Shown here one piece after another: positions 39,801 through 48,300 of a stretch of 64,000 bases of DNA; the first letter of the stretch is position 1, and every line of letters starts with the position of its first letter. The position numbers were made by a program, and so were the translations under genes. This stretch comes from Algibacter lectus (lineage in GTDB: Bacteria; Bacteroidota; Bacteroidia; Flavobacteriales; Flavobacteriaceae): NCBI RefSeq assembly GCF_900112395.1, contig NZ_FOLN01000001.1, forward strand, positions 434,001 to 498,000, in the 5' to 3' direction. The notes under the pieces were generated by a model. It saw only the letters and a list, made by a program, of their open reading frames with translations, was not told the origin of the DNA and did not search any database.

Positions 39801-40076
39801 ACCATCTTTTTCATCAGGATTTATATTTCCTATTAAAGCGCCACCAATACCAGCAGCTTTCATAGCTTCTAAATCTTTGGTAATTCCATCTTTAGAAATA
39901 TCATCGCCAATCCAATACCAATAACACCATAATGTATTGTCTTCCGAAGGGGTTACAAATCCGGTTTTCAACTTCCCTAAATCGGGCTTTTTAACTTCAT
40001 TCGGTGTTTCGCAACTATGGAATATAAATGCGGTTAAAACTATGATAATTTTAAAATTTTTCAATAGAAAATTCAT
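36813..40076 (-). CDS. GH106 alpha-L-rhamnosidase lipoprotein
   Basis: Large exo-alpha-L-rhamnosidase of family GH106 (1087 aa). A lipobox ends at Cys22 (FIFHSC). The N-terminal family signature WCYWYWIGDDISKDGITKDLEAMKAAGIGGALIGN (about 50-85) and the NCPGWSQSGGPWIT segment mark the TIM-barrel start. Next come inserted beta-domains, the barrel's second half with SYEMGSQNW and the SAEAFT strand, and a C-terminal beta-sandwich (about 930-1087) with a sugar-binding-like IDLGKVGVMASVKINGKNIG segment. It is the first gene of a five-gene operon driven by operator site 7, with the next gene 6 bp away. GH106 enzymes act on alpha-linked rhamnose in complex pectin and algal glycans; the linkage here is unknown. 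Confidence 0.93.
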   Translation of the reverse strand: MNFLLKNFKIIIVLTAFIFHSCETPNEVKKPDLGKLKTGFVTPSEDNTLWCYWYWIGDDISKDGITKDLEAMKAAGIGGALIGNINPDEKDGKVPMLSEDWWSHMVHAVNEGKRIGVDIGAFNCPGWSQSGGPWITSEMAMRYVTYSEVKVEGGKTIDLNLVQPEKEFQDTYVLAFPSIGYEANTTSVKNTKIVVKPSIKNAMNLIDADTVSVASFSNSVGNYEIELTTEKALNANSLRIIPGRKNMFLSGEVFAQIDGAYKKIKVFTFDRRKLTPNVGADKYAPLLISLPNTKSNSFKITFKQLIKGNPAQQKGEWDLAEVSISEASGMESYARKSLAKMHPTPFPAWDSYKWNQQESVDSALKVGSNAVINISDKMDANGKLNWEAPAGLWTIQRFGMTPTGTKNSPSAPQGKGYEVDKANKALAQFHYKQFIGEFLKRIPEESKSAFKYVIADSYEMGSQNWTDGYAEKFEAKFGYSPIKYLPVFTGRIVGSVEESERFLWDLRRSIADAVAYEYTGGLRESSNEDNLQLWLENYGHWGFPSEFLMYGGQSDLVSGEFWNEGTLGDIECKSASSAAHIYGKNRVSAEAFTAGQRSYVRHPAMLKKRGDWSLTEGINHFVLHLYIHQPDDNRVPGVNAWFSTEFNRHNTWFKKSKAYFDYLRRSQHMLQQGQYAADVCYFIGEDAPIMTGVRNPELPEGYSYDYINAEVILDKLTVKDGKFVLPDGMSYSLMVLPPFDTMRPELLEKIETLVSQGGKIYGQAPKKSPSLQNYPESDIKVKEIANKMWGSSDEVLKTYGQGAIADGLELQEALTKLNIDKDVDLNGQASVLWTHRTMPGIEIYFLTNQSDKAIEFTPSFRVKGMKPQLWDAINGTIKDLPDFKELNDRTAVPIKMEALQSWFVVFSTSNNMGETLKSESNFPETNIVQTLNNPWKVDFKNKDIGPKQVLELPKLTDWIESENDTIKFYSGTAVYTSNFKYSKEEEMTNVYIDLGKVGVMASVKINGKNIGTTWIAPFKLNATSALKNGENTIEIEVVNVWRNRLTGDRELDKDVRTTWVIVDSAKKEEELISSGLLGPVTIQTVKK

Positions 40077-40120
40077 ACGTGATACAACTTGTAATTATTA
40101 GACTCTTTAATAAGTTTGTG

Positions 40121-40166
40121 TAAATAAACACATAAATGTTATAAAATCTATCCTGCCCTTTACTGC
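40121..40166 (-). promoter_or_regulatory. PUL operator/promoter element, site 7
   Basis: Minus strand GCAGTAAAGGGCAGGATAG (40166-40148), with -7-like TTTATTTA (40128-40121) 19 nt after GGATAG. It drives the GH106 operon. Confidence 0.68.
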
Positions 40167-40287
40167 CTATCACTATTAGGCTAAGAAGATAAACTAGAGA
40201 TTATACAAGTGTATTACCTTATTAAACACATTCCTTTTTTTACTAATTACTCAAAAAGAAAAACAAGTAGCTATAATTACCTTAAAC

Positions 40288-40331
40288 CATAAACAGCAGG
40301 ATACAAATAGAACTTCAAAAAGATATATTTG
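40288..40331 (+). promoter_or_regulatory. PUL operator/promoter element, site 8
   Basis: CATAAACAGCAGGATAC (40288-40304; first half-site weak), followed after 19 nt by a perfect TATATTTG (40324-40331), 41 nt before the unknown-family lipoprotein gene. Confidence 0.72.
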
Positions 40332-40372
40332 ACATTCTTAATACTTTTTATATCAAATTTTAAGCACGCGTT

Positions 40373-41683
40373 ATGAACAGAAATAAACTTATTTTTTTAG
40401 GCATCATATTACTTACAATCTTACCATTGTTAAATAGCTGTCAAAAGGACTCCGATATTGAAGATATCCAAAAAGAAGAGGAGGAAGAAACTCAAAATGG
40501 AACTTTTGAAATCATCTCAGAATCTAATCCTAGAATTACAACACACCATTTAGCATCTGGCTCATCTGGATTTCAAATTGGTATTACCTCAAATGCTGGT
40601 GGTGTAATCAATGAAGTGATTATTCCTGGTTTAGGCGATATTATGGATAAAGAAGCCGATCTATATGGTAGAGCTGGACAAGTAGCCATTAGGGACGCTT
40701 CTCATGGCGGGCGATATAACCCCACTCAAGCCGGTTTTAATGAAACCTTAGGCTCAAAATGTGAAATTACTCAATCCTCAGATTATAAAACGCTAGTAGT
40801 TGAACCAAGACCGTTGGCGCTTTGGCATGGTGATGGGCAATATGACTTTACAAGATGGGAAAATGTTGGGGCCGATCCATACAAAACTGATGGCGGAAAT
40901 ACCGATGAAGATGGATTAGATGAGGAAGATTTACCTGGAAAACAATTGGATGAAGTACGAAGTGAATTCGATTATTATGGCACTTACCAAGACCTTTCTG
41001 GTAAAAATGGCATTGATATAGCCATCATACGTCATTACTACCAAATATCCTTTATCCGTCCGCCAGGACATTGCATCAATCAACATAGAGCTGGCACAAA
41101 ACTATGGAACGCCAATGCGGTTCAGCCTGATATTTCAAGAAATGCTCCTGATGGTGTACATCAAGGATCTGACAAGGATATGAATAGAATGACGAGCGTT
41201 TGGTCTTTAAGACATGACAGGGCTAAATGGACGCCAACCTACACCTATTATAGAAAAACAAACGGACAATGGGAAACACTTATTATGGATGATGTTGGTA
41301 AAACTGATGATGAGTTTCCAAATGGCGATCATACCCTATTTATAAATGCTGAATCTAATATTGAAACAGTAGGCAGAGCATTAGCAATTTATCGTCCTAA
41401 AACAGATATTAATAAAAATATGATTATAGGCCTTAATGAAACAGATGGAAGCATTAGTTATAAAGACAATAGAGCTGTTAAGGATGTCATACAATATTCC
41501 CCTAAGCGGATTGCTTCTATGAGTAAATATGGGTTTGCAAACATTATTAGAGGTATGATCAACAGGACACGATTAGATTCAAATACTTATGAAGCCTTTA
41601 GAAATGAAATTTATATACTTTATGGCACACCTCAGGAAATTATGGATGCTATTGCACTTTTGGATGTTAGTTTGGGTATTTAA
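40373..41683 (+). CDS. Lipoprotein of unrecognised PUL family, member 1
   Basis: 436-residue lipoprotein (lipobox Cys23, LLNSC) of a family I cannot name. It is clearly homologous to the protein at 50058. Shared blocks are GGVINEVIIPGLGDIM, YGRAGQVAIRD..GG.YNPTQAGF, DG.YD.T.WENVGADPYKTDGGNTD, SEFDYYGTYQDLSGKNG.IAIIRHYYQ and a region containing the MNR.TSVWSLRHD-type segment. The invariant Asp, His, Arg and Tyr residues in these blocks look like an active or binding site, and the fold is probably all-beta. It is divergent from the GH106 at 36813 and has its own operator. A carbohydrate-active enzyme or glycan-binding role is inferred from context only. Confidence 0.75.
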   Translation: MNRNKLIFLGIILLTILPLLNSCQKDSDIEDIQKEEEEETQNGTFEIISESNPRITTHHLASGSSGFQIGITSNAGGVINEVIIPGLGDIMDKEADLYGRAGQVAIRDASHGGRYNPTQAGFNETLGSKCEITQSSDYKTLVVEPRPLALWHGDGQYDFTRWENVGADPYKTDGGNTDEDGLDEEDLPGKQLDEVRSEFDYYGTYQDLSGKNGIDIAIIRHYYQISFIRPPGHCINQHRAGTKLWNANAVQPDISRNAPDGVHQGSDKDMNRMTSVWSLRHDRAKWTPTYTYYRKTNGQWETLIMDDVGKTDDEFPNGDHTLFINAESNIETVGRALAIYRPKTDINKNMIIGLNETDGSISYKDNRAVKDVIQYSPKRIASMSKYGFANIIRGMINRTRLDSNTYEAFRNEIYILYGTPQEIMDAIALLDVSLGI

Positions 41684-41792
41684 TTTAAAATGAAAAAATA
41701 TTTAAATACTAAAAAATGATGATAAAATTAATAAATATCTTCAATTTCAGAAAAAATCACTCAAATTACACCTGGTTCAGCTTAAAGATAGC

Positions 41793-41837
41793 ACAGGAAC
41801 AGCAGGATGCGAATTACATAGTGGAATTTTATATTTG
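41793..41837 (+). promoter_or_regulatory. PUL operator/promoter element, site 9
   Basis: ACAGGAACAGCAGGATGC (41793-41810), then 19 nt and a perfect TATATTTG (41830-41837), 30 nt before the FAS1 gene. Confidence 0.75.
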
Positions 41838-41867
41838 CTTTAACAAATAAACTAAAACCTTGTAAAT

Positions 41868-42878
41868 ATGAAAACATTAAGCTATCTAAAAAAAATATCT
41901 TTAATCGCATTAGCGACTTTTGTAATTTCATCTTGTGAAGAAGACGGTATTACTCAAATTAAGAATGATGACGCTATAAATACTGAAGAACTGAATATTA
42001 TTGAAATTTTAAGTGCGGATCCAAATTTTAGTTCTTTTGTTGCATTTTTAGAGGAAGCTAACCTAACTACTGTTTTAGCTGCGGATGGAAAGAAAACCAT
42101 ATTAGCGCCAACAAATGACGCTTTTGAAAATTATATTGATGATAATGATTTTCTTAGTTTTGAGGATATACCAGATACAGCTTTAACCGAACTTTTATTA
42201 AACCACGTTATACCAGATAGCAGTTACACGACTACAGGCCTTAAAGCGCTAAGAACTGGATATGATAAAACTTTGGCAACGGGACCAAATAATACTAACG
42301 TAAGCATCTTTTTTAATGGAATATCAGGATTAGCCTTTAACGGTGTGCCAGTAACTGGTAATCAAATTAACGCTAAAAATGGCACTATACATGTTGTAAA
42401 TGGTGTTGTTCCTCCAGCTACACTTGCAGTATTAATTGGCTCAAATCCCAGCTTTTCGGGTTTAGTTGATGCTATTATTCATGTAGAAGATTCAGGCTCT
42501 CCAACGCTTCAACCATCATACTTTGAAATATTAAATAATCAAACTTCAGGGCCTTATACTGTTTTTGTGCCATTAGGCTCCGCTTTTAATACTTTAAAAA
42601 GTAATTTAGGAGTTCAAAATATAGAAGATATCCCTACAGAAACAGTTGACGCTGTTTTGTTAAGACATATTGTTAATGGAATAACACCAATTGACGGGTT
42701 TGTTGATGGAGAAATAACAACTTTAGATGAAGGAACAATTACTGTAAATATGGCTGGTTTAACACTTACAGACAAGGACGGTACTGGCAGAATACTTCCA
42801 GCAATAAGTGACTTACAAGCTACAAATGGTATTTTACACGTTGTAAATAGAGTCATTGGAGAAACGACAAAGGAATAA
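41868..42878 (+). CDS. Lipoprotein with two fasciclin (FAS1) domains
   Basis: 336-residue lipoprotein (lipobox Cys23, VISSC) carrying two FAS1 domains, at about 45-175 and 185-332. Each has the typical core: TILAPTNDAFENYI with LLLNHVIPDSSYT and NGTIHVVNGVV in the first, and TVFVPLGSAFNTLK with LLRHIVNG and NGILHVVNRVI in the second. FAS1 domains mediate adhesion and polysaccharide or cell-surface binding, and occur in SusCD-associated proteins of marine Bacteroidetes. It has its own copy of the locus operator (site 9) and a strong terminator, so it is a single-gene unit of the same regulon. It may be a glycan-binding or surface adhesion component. Confidence 0.88.
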   Translation: MKTLSYLKKISLIALATFVISSCEEDGITQIKNDDAINTEELNIIEILSADPNFSSFVAFLEEANLTTVLAADGKKTILAPTNDAFENYIDDNDFLSFEDIPDTALTELLLNHVIPDSSYTTTGLKALRTGYDKTLATGPNNTNVSIFFNGISGLAFNGVPVTGNQINAKNGTIHVVNGVVPPATLAVLIGSNPSFSGLVDAIIHVEDSGSPTLQPSYFEILNNQTSGPYTVFVPLGSAFNTLKSNLGVQNIEDIPTETVDAVLLRHIVNGITPIDGFVDGEITTLDEGTITVNMAGLTLTDKDGTGRILPAISDLQATNGILHVVNRVIGETTKE

Positions 42879-42910
42879 GTGAATTTATTAACTATAAATT
42901 ATGTTCTTTT

Positions 42911-42944
42911 AAAAAACGCCTTAAGAAATTAAGGCGTTTTTTTT
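42911..42944 (+). terminator. Rho-independent terminator after FAS1 gene
   Basis: Perfect 14-bp stem AAAAAACGCCTTAA / TTAAGGCGTTTTTT with a GAAA loop, ending in a T-run, 32 bp after the stop. Confidence 0.92.
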
Positions 42945-43066
42945 ATGTATTTAGGTCCCTAATACCACACCAAGTGATTCCTGTGGTAGCGTGGGAATAA
43001 AGCCCTAACTCTCGCTCGTTTATAACGAGTGCCGTCTAAAACATCAAACCTTTACCTTTTTATTAA

Positions 43067-43112
43067 ACATGAAGCAACAGGATACTAAAACCTATTTAAA
43101 ATCCTAATATTG
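43067..43112 (+). promoter_or_regulatory. PUL operator/promoter element, site 10
   Basis: ACATGAAGCAACAGGATAC (43067-43085), then 19 nt and TAATATTG (43105-43112), 50 nt before the GH78 gene. Confidence 0.7.
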
Positions 43113-43162
43113 TTAGTAATAATTATGGCATAGTATTACTCAACCCAAAAGTATTAGTACAA

Positions 43163-45991
43163 ATGAATAAAAAAATAGTGCTTCTTTTTCTACTAACCCT
43201 AGTATTTTCTTGTAAAAAAACTAACGAAGGTATTTCTATTAAAAAAGTAACCGTAAACTATTTTGAAACCCCTTTAGGAATTGATGATCCACATCCAAGT
43301 ATCAGTTGGTTCATGGTTTCAAATGAAAGAAACAAGAAACAATCTGCATACCAAATTAAAGTCGCTAGTTCTGAAAAAGCCCTTGAAGATGATAATAACC
43401 TGTTATGGGATTCTGGTAAATTAAATTCACATCAAAACTCACAAATTCGTTACGCAGGTAGCAAACTGAATTCGAGACAACATTGCTATTTCAAAATCAA
43501 AGTTTGGGACGAAAATGATGTCGCTTCAGAATGGAGTGACACAATTTTTTGGACTATGGGTTTACTAAATCAAACGGATTGGAAAGCAAAATGGATTGGT
43601 TTTAAAACAGACGATAAGAATAAAAAAGACACTTTACACTTACCTCCTGCTCCATATTTAAGAAAATCATTTTCTGTTAACAAAACAATCCAAAAAGCCA
43701 CACTTTATGTCACGGCATTAGGTGTTTTTGAAATAGCATTAAATGGAGAAAAAATAGGACAAGATTTATTAACGCCTGGATGGACTAACTATAATAAACG
43801 CATCTATTACAAAACCTATGATGTTAGTAATACTATAAACCAAGGAGAAAACACGCTAGGTGCTATTTTAGGCGACGGTTGGTATTCCGGTTATGTTGGC
43901 CCAAAAGTATTATCAAAACCAAGAAATAGAGAACTCTACGGATTGCATCCAGCATTATTATCTCAGTTAGAAGTTGAATATGAAGATGGCACCAAAGAGA
44001 TTATCGTTTCAGATGAAAGTTGGAAAGCTAAGGAAGGCCCCATAGTTTACGCAGATTTACTTATGGGAACTGGTTATAACGCTAATTTAGAATTACCCAA
44101 TTGGAATACTTCTAATTATGACGACCAAAATTGGGATAACGTATACATTCACGAAGGGACAAAAGGTGTGCTTCAAGCCTATCCAGGAAATAGCATACAA
44201 ATTTATGATGAATTAAAACCTGTAGAAATTACAGAACCAACCAAAGGAACTTATGTATTTAACATGGGACAAAATTTTGCTGGTCATACACGTTTACAAG
44301 TACAAGGAAACAAAAACGACACGATTATCATGCGTTTTGGAGAACGTTTATATGATGATGGCAAATTAATGACCGAAAATTTAAGATTTGCCCGAGCAAC
44401 TGATACTTACATTTTAAAAGGTGAAGGTGTTGAAATATGGGAACCAAAATTTACATATCATGGTTTTCAATATGTTGAGGTTACTGGACTAAAAAACAAA
44501 CCAGACCATAACACCATAACGGGTATCTCTTTTGGCTCGTCCATACCAATGGAAAGTTCATTTACATCTTCTGATACTATCTTAAATAAAATGTTTGAAA
44601 ATGTGATTTGGACACAGCGTTCTAATTTCATGGAAGTTCCAACAGACAGTCCCCAACGCGATGAGCGTTTAGGTTGGTTGGGCGATGTTCAAATTTTTTC
44701 TAAATCGGCATTATACAATGCTAATCTTGGTGCTTTTAATAAAAAGTGGTTTGCAGATGTTCGCGATGCACAATATGATTTTGGACCTTATTCAGTGTTT
44801 GCACCCCAACCCTACCCCAAATTAGAATGGTTTTCTCCAGGTTGGATGGAAGCAGGTGTTATGGTGCCTTACAATACTTATAAATTTTACGGAGATACTA
44901 AAATAGTAGAAGACCATTATGAATCCATGACTCGCTTTATGGATTATCATATAGAAAAAAGTAAAGACGATAAATTTTATCCTGAAGATTCATGGGCAGA
45001 AGCTAAACCAAAAGGCGGCTTTGGAGATTGGCTATCCATGACCGACAAACATCTGGCACACGATATTATGGCGTCGATGTATTATCAATATGCTCTAAAG
45101 ATAATGGCTGAAATGAGTCGTGCCATAGGTAACCAAGAAAAGGCTGATTATTATCAATCCACTTATAAAACTTCAGTAGCTGCATTTATAAAACATTATT
45201 TAGATGAAAACGGAAAATTTATAATTGACGAAACTATTTATGGAGACGGGAAAGGTTATTTTGAAGGCGAAAAAGGATTTACAGGACATACTCAATCGGC
45301 TTACGCTACAGCCATTTATTTTGATATTCTCCCCGAAGCACTAAAAATAAAAGCGGGAGAACATTTAGTAAATCTTTTAGAAGAAAATGATAATTTACCC
45401 TCCTCAGGTATTTTAGGAATTCGACAATTACTTCCTGCACTTTCTAAAATTGGTCGTTCAGATTTAGCATACAAGATATTACTTAAAAAAGAATATCCAA
45501 GTTGGGGCTTTCAAATTGCTAATGGAGCCACAACTATTTGGGAACGATGGAACAGTTACACACCCGAAAAAGGGTTTAATGGCGAAATGAATGCCAAAAT
45601 GAATTCTTTTAACCATTATGCTTTTGGCGCTTTTTCTCAGTTTCTGTTTAGTGATATGGCAGGAATCAATACGAAAGATGCTGGCTTTAATAAGATTATT
45701 ATTCGTCCGAAACTAGGCGATAAATCATTAACTAATGTACATGGTGAATATGGTTCCATAAATGGTAAAATTGTGTCTTCTTGGTCTATAAATGACAATA
45801 CATTTTCATTAGACGTTGAAATTCCTGTAAACACCACAGCGAAAGTATTTGTTCCTGCCAAGAAAGATTATACTATTAAAGAAAGTAGCACTCCAATTAC
45901 TGGAAAAAAATTAAAAATATTAGAAAGAGATGGCATCTACCAAGTCTTAGATATTGGCTCTGGAAGTTACTCTTTTAAATCTGAAATATAA
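43163..45991 (+). CDS. GH78 alpha-L-rhamnosidase lipoprotein
   Basis: 942-residue alpha-L-rhamnosidase with lipobox Cys17 (LVFSC). The domain order is as in the other GH78 enzymes here: Fn3-like, beta-sandwiches, (alpha/alpha)6 barrel, C-terminal beta domain. The catalytic segment is DSPQRDERLGWLGD with Asp495, Glu501 and Asp508, and the late Glu794 is in TIWERWNSYT. The Cys usually found after the first Asp is Ser. It is the close partner of the GH78 at 22975, which is secreted rather than lipid-anchored, so the pair may act in different compartments. It has its own operator (site 10) and is followed 7 bp later by a sulfatase gene, forming a rhamnosidase-sulfatase operon. Confidence 0.94.
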   Translation: MNKKIVLLFLLTLVFSCKKTNEGISIKKVTVNYFETPLGIDDPHPSISWFMVSNERNKKQSAYQIKVASSEKALEDDNNLLWDSGKLNSHQNSQIRYAGSKLNSRQHCYFKIKVWDENDVASEWSDTIFWTMGLLNQTDWKAKWIGFKTDDKNKKDTLHLPPAPYLRKSFSVNKTIQKATLYVTALGVFEIALNGEKIGQDLLTPGWTNYNKRIYYKTYDVSNTINQGENTLGAILGDGWYSGYVGPKVLSKPRNRELYGLHPALLSQLEVEYEDGTKEIIVSDESWKAKEGPIVYADLLMGTGYNANLELPNWNTSNYDDQNWDNVYIHEGTKGVLQAYPGNSIQIYDELKPVEITEPTKGTYVFNMGQNFAGHTRLQVQGNKNDTIIMRFGERLYDDGKLMTENLRFARATDTYILKGEGVEIWEPKFTYHGFQYVEVTGLKNKPDHNTITGISFGSSIPMESSFTSSDTILNKMFENVIWTQRSNFMEVPTDSPQRDERLGWLGDVQIFSKSALYNANLGAFNKKWFADVRDAQYDFGPYSVFAPQPYPKLEWFSPGWMEAGVMVPYNTYKFYGDTKIVEDHYESMTRFMDYHIEKSKDDKFYPEDSWAEAKPKGGFGDWLSMTDKHLAHDIMASMYYQYALKIMAEMSRAIGNQEKADYYQSTYKTSVAAFIKHYLDENGKFIIDETIYGDGKGYFEGEKGFTGHTQSAYATAIYFDILPEALKIKAGEHLVNLLEENDNLPSSGILGIRQLLPALSKIGRSDLAYKILLKKEYPSWGFQIANGATTIWERWNSYTPEKGFNGEMNAKMNSFNHYAFGAFSQFLFSDMAGINTKDAGFNKIIIRPKLGDKSLTNVHGEYGSINGKIVSSWSINDNTFSLDVEIPVNTTAKVFVPAKKDYTIKESSTPITGKKLKILERDGIYQVLDIGSGSYSFKSEI

Positions 45992-45998
45992 AAAACAT

Positions 45999-47906
45999 AT
46001 GAAATTACTATCCTTTTTTTTGATATCTACCATGTTCCTGAATGCACAACATCAGGATACTATGAAACAAGCTACTAAACCAAACATCCTTTGGATTGTT
46101 TCAGAAGATCACGGTCCACATATGGGTGCTTATGGCGATACATTTGCTACTACTCCAAACATAGATAAATTTGCAAAGAAAGGCATGTGTTTTAATTACG
46201 CATGGTCTTCTGCCCCAGTTTGTGCTCCTGCTCGAACCACACTCTGGTCTGGCATTTCTGGACCAAGTTCAGGAGGAGAGCACATGCGTAGTATGTCTCC
46301 TTATCCTACGGAGAAAAATATGTTTCCTAAATATCTCCGAGATATAGGATATTACTGTTCCGGAAATGGAAAAGAAGATTACAACCTAAGTACTCCTAAA
46401 GGGGTTTGGGATGAATCTTCTAACAGAGCACATTACAATAAGCGCAAACCCGGACAACCCTTTTTTGCTTATTTTAATAATACACAAAGTCATGAAGGTC
46501 ATATACATGACATAACTCGAACTGCTAAAAACAAGAGAAAACCATCTTTACACGACCCAGCCAAAGTAAAATTACCAAAATACCATCCAGATTGTGAAGC
46601 TATGCGATTAGAATGGGCTGCTTATTATAATAGTATTACTGTGGTAGACTCTATTGCGGGTAAACGTCTTGCTGAACTTGCAGAAGCTGGATTAGAAGAT
46701 AATACTATTGTTTTCTATTTTGCCGACCATGGCGGTGGACTTGCACGTAATAAACGTTGGCCTAATAATGCCGGGCTTCAAGTACCAGTAGTGGTTTATT
46801 TTCCTGAGAAATGGAAACATCTTGCTCCTAAAGAATATAAAGCTGGTGGGCGGTCTGATCGTTTAATAAGTTTTGTGGATTTCGCACCAACCATGCTTAG
46901 TATTGCGGGTATTGAGCCACCTAAATGGATGCAAGGACATGCTTTCGCAGGAGATTATCAAACTGAAGAGCAACCATTAGTTTACGGGTTTCGTGGACGT
47001 ATGGACGAACGGTTAGACTTAGTAAGAAGTGTTTCTAACGGACGCTATGTTTATCTTAGAAATTACATGCCCCAGTTTTCACAAGGGCAACGTTTAGAAT
47101 CACAAATTCGTTTACCTTTTTCTTCTACAGCAGCATGGAAAAAGCTTTATGACCAAGGAAAACTCAACAAGGCACAAAGTCTTTTTTGGGACACACCAAA
47201 GGCTCCTGAAGAACTTTACGATTTAAAAAACGATCCAGATGAAGTAAATAACCTTGCCAAATCTAAAGCACATCAAGATATTCTAAAAAAAATGCGTAAA
47301 GCACAACAAGATTACGCGCTTGCTATTCGAGATGTTGGATTTATTCCAGAGCATGAACGATTTAATACTAATATGGCACCTTATGATTTTGGACATAATG
47401 AGAAATTATATCCTTTTGAACGCATATTTTCTACAGCTGAAATAGCTTCATTTATGAATCCGGATGATGTGTGTGAACTACAAAAAAGAATGACCGATGA
47501 GAACATTATTGTGAGATATTGGGCCACTATGGGCATGATGATGCACGGTAAAAAAGCCGTATCAAAAAGTAAAAAAGCATTAAAAAAGGCACTATCAGAT
47601 ACTTCTGATGATGTAAAAATTGCAGCAGCTTGGGCTTTGGTTAAATACGGTGATGACCCTGAGACTTCTAAAGAGGCATTAGTACTGCTTTCCGAATTAA
47701 CGCAAAGAAAAGACAATGTATTTGTTGTAATGTCTGCACTTACTGCTCTTGATGATTGTGGGATAAAAACCGCTAGCTTAAAGCATGAATTTGCAAATTG
47801 GTCTACAACTCCGGAAGCTCCCAACAAACGCTATGCTGCATATCCACAACGATTGATGAAAAGTATTTTACTGAGGTATGGTATCCCTGTTAAAAATGTT
47901 AAATAA
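45999..47906 (+). CDS. S1-family sulfatase with C-terminal HEAT-like repeats
   Basis: 635-residue sulfatase from the ATG at 45999. This start leaves a clean signal peptide (MKLLSFFLISTMFLNAQ), whereas a longer frame from 45954 lies inside the GH78 gene. PNILWIVSEDHGPHMGAYG opens the metal site, C75-A-P-A-R is the formylglycine motif and YFADHGGG closes the metal site. After the sulfatase domain (about 25-445) a helical region (about 465-620, PDDVCELQKRMTDENIIVRYWATMG, then SDTSDDVKIAAAWALVKYGD) resembles HEAT repeats, a combination seen in some marine Bacteroidetes sulfatases. It follows the GH78 by 7 bp and ends at a bidirectional terminator. The extra domain may bind a partner or long substrate. 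Confidence 0.92.
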   Translation: MKLLSFFLISTMFLNAQHQDTMKQATKPNILWIVSEDHGPHMGAYGDTFATTPNIDKFAKKGMCFNYAWSSAPVCAPARTTLWSGISGPSSGGEHMRSMSPYPTEKNMFPKYLRDIGYYCSGNGKEDYNLSTPKGVWDESSNRAHYNKRKPGQPFFAYFNNTQSHEGHIHDITRTAKNKRKPSLHDPAKVKLPKYHPDCEAMRLEWAAYYNSITVVDSIAGKRLAELAEAGLEDNTIVFYFADHGGGLARNKRWPNNAGLQVPVVVYFPEKWKHLAPKEYKAGGRSDRLISFVDFAPTMLSIAGIEPPKWMQGHAFAGDYQTEEQPLVYGFRGRMDERLDLVRSVSNGRYVYLRNYMPQFSQGQRLESQIRLPFSSTAAWKKLYDQGKLNKAQSLFWDTPKAPEELYDLKNDPDEVNNLAKSKAHQDILKKMRKAQQDYALAIRDVGFIPEHERFNTNMAPYDFGHNEKLYPFERIFSTAEIASFMNPDDVCELQKRMTDENIIVRYWATMGMMMHGKKAVSKSKKALKKALSDTSDDVKIAAAWALVKYGDDPETSKEALVLLSELTQRKDNVFVVMSALTALDDCGIKTASLKHEFANWSTTPEAPNKRYAAYPQRLMKSILLRYGIPVKNVK

Positions 47907-47952
47907 AAAACACTCCTAATTAAAAATCTAAGTTTTTAATTAGGAGTGTTTT
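47907..47952. terminator. Bidirectional terminator between convergent operons
   Basis: A perfect 20-bp stem (AAAACACTCCTAATTAAAAA with TTTTTAATTAGGAGTGTTTT) around a 6-nt loop, placed between the convergent sulfatase (+) and EthD (-) genes, with A and T runs on both sides. Confidence 0.93.
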
Positions 47953-47976
47953 CTTGTGTTTTTTCATAAGAAATAT

Positions 47977-48300
47977 TTAAATTTTAACGGTACTTATTTG
48001 AAAATAGGGTTGCACATTAGTGTAGTTTTTTATATCTCCCATAATCTCTTCCATATAAGGCTCAAAAGCATTGTGCATGTCATCTAAAGTGTCAAAATAC
48101 AAATGGCCGATAGCCATGAAAGGTTTTTCAGAATCTCTATCAAAAGCACTTAAACCTTCTTCTACAGCAGCATGTTTCATTGCATCTCCTAAAAACTTAG
48201 CAACCATTGGAGTATGCGTATTACAATAATAGTCGATATCAAAATAACTACCTTCTGTATTTGGATACAACGCACTTAATTTTATCATTCCTTTTTTCAT
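47977..48300 (-). CDS. EthD-domain protein
   Basis: 107-residue protein of the EthD/dimeric alpha-beta barrel family: KLSALYPNTEGSYFDIDYYCNTHTPMVAKFLGD at the N-terminus, and FMAIGHLYFDTLDDMHNAFEPYMEEIMGDIKNYTN at the C-terminus. There is no signal peptide, so it is cytoplasmic. Such proteins bind or transform small hydrophobic or carbonyl compounds; none is an established polysaccharide enzyme. Its ATG overlaps the stop of the upstream sulfatase by 4 bp (ATGA), so the two are translationally coupled under operator site 11. A role in rhamnose or sugar-aldehyde metabolism is possible but unsupported. Confidence 0.85.
   Translation of the reverse strand: MKKGMIKLSALYPNTEGSYFDIDYYCNTHTPMVAKFLGDAMKHAAVEEGLSAFDRDSEKPFMAIGHLYFDTLDDMHNAFEPYMEEIMGDIKNYTNVQPYFQISTVKI

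Noticed and set aside
45954-45998. Longer start for the HEAT-repeat sulfatase
   Set aside because: It lies inside the GH78 3' end; the ATG at 45999 starts directly with a signal peptide.
47381-47827. 148-codon open frame opposite the HEAT-repeat sulfatase
   Set aside because: Antisense to a helical repeat region; a low-complexity shadow frame.
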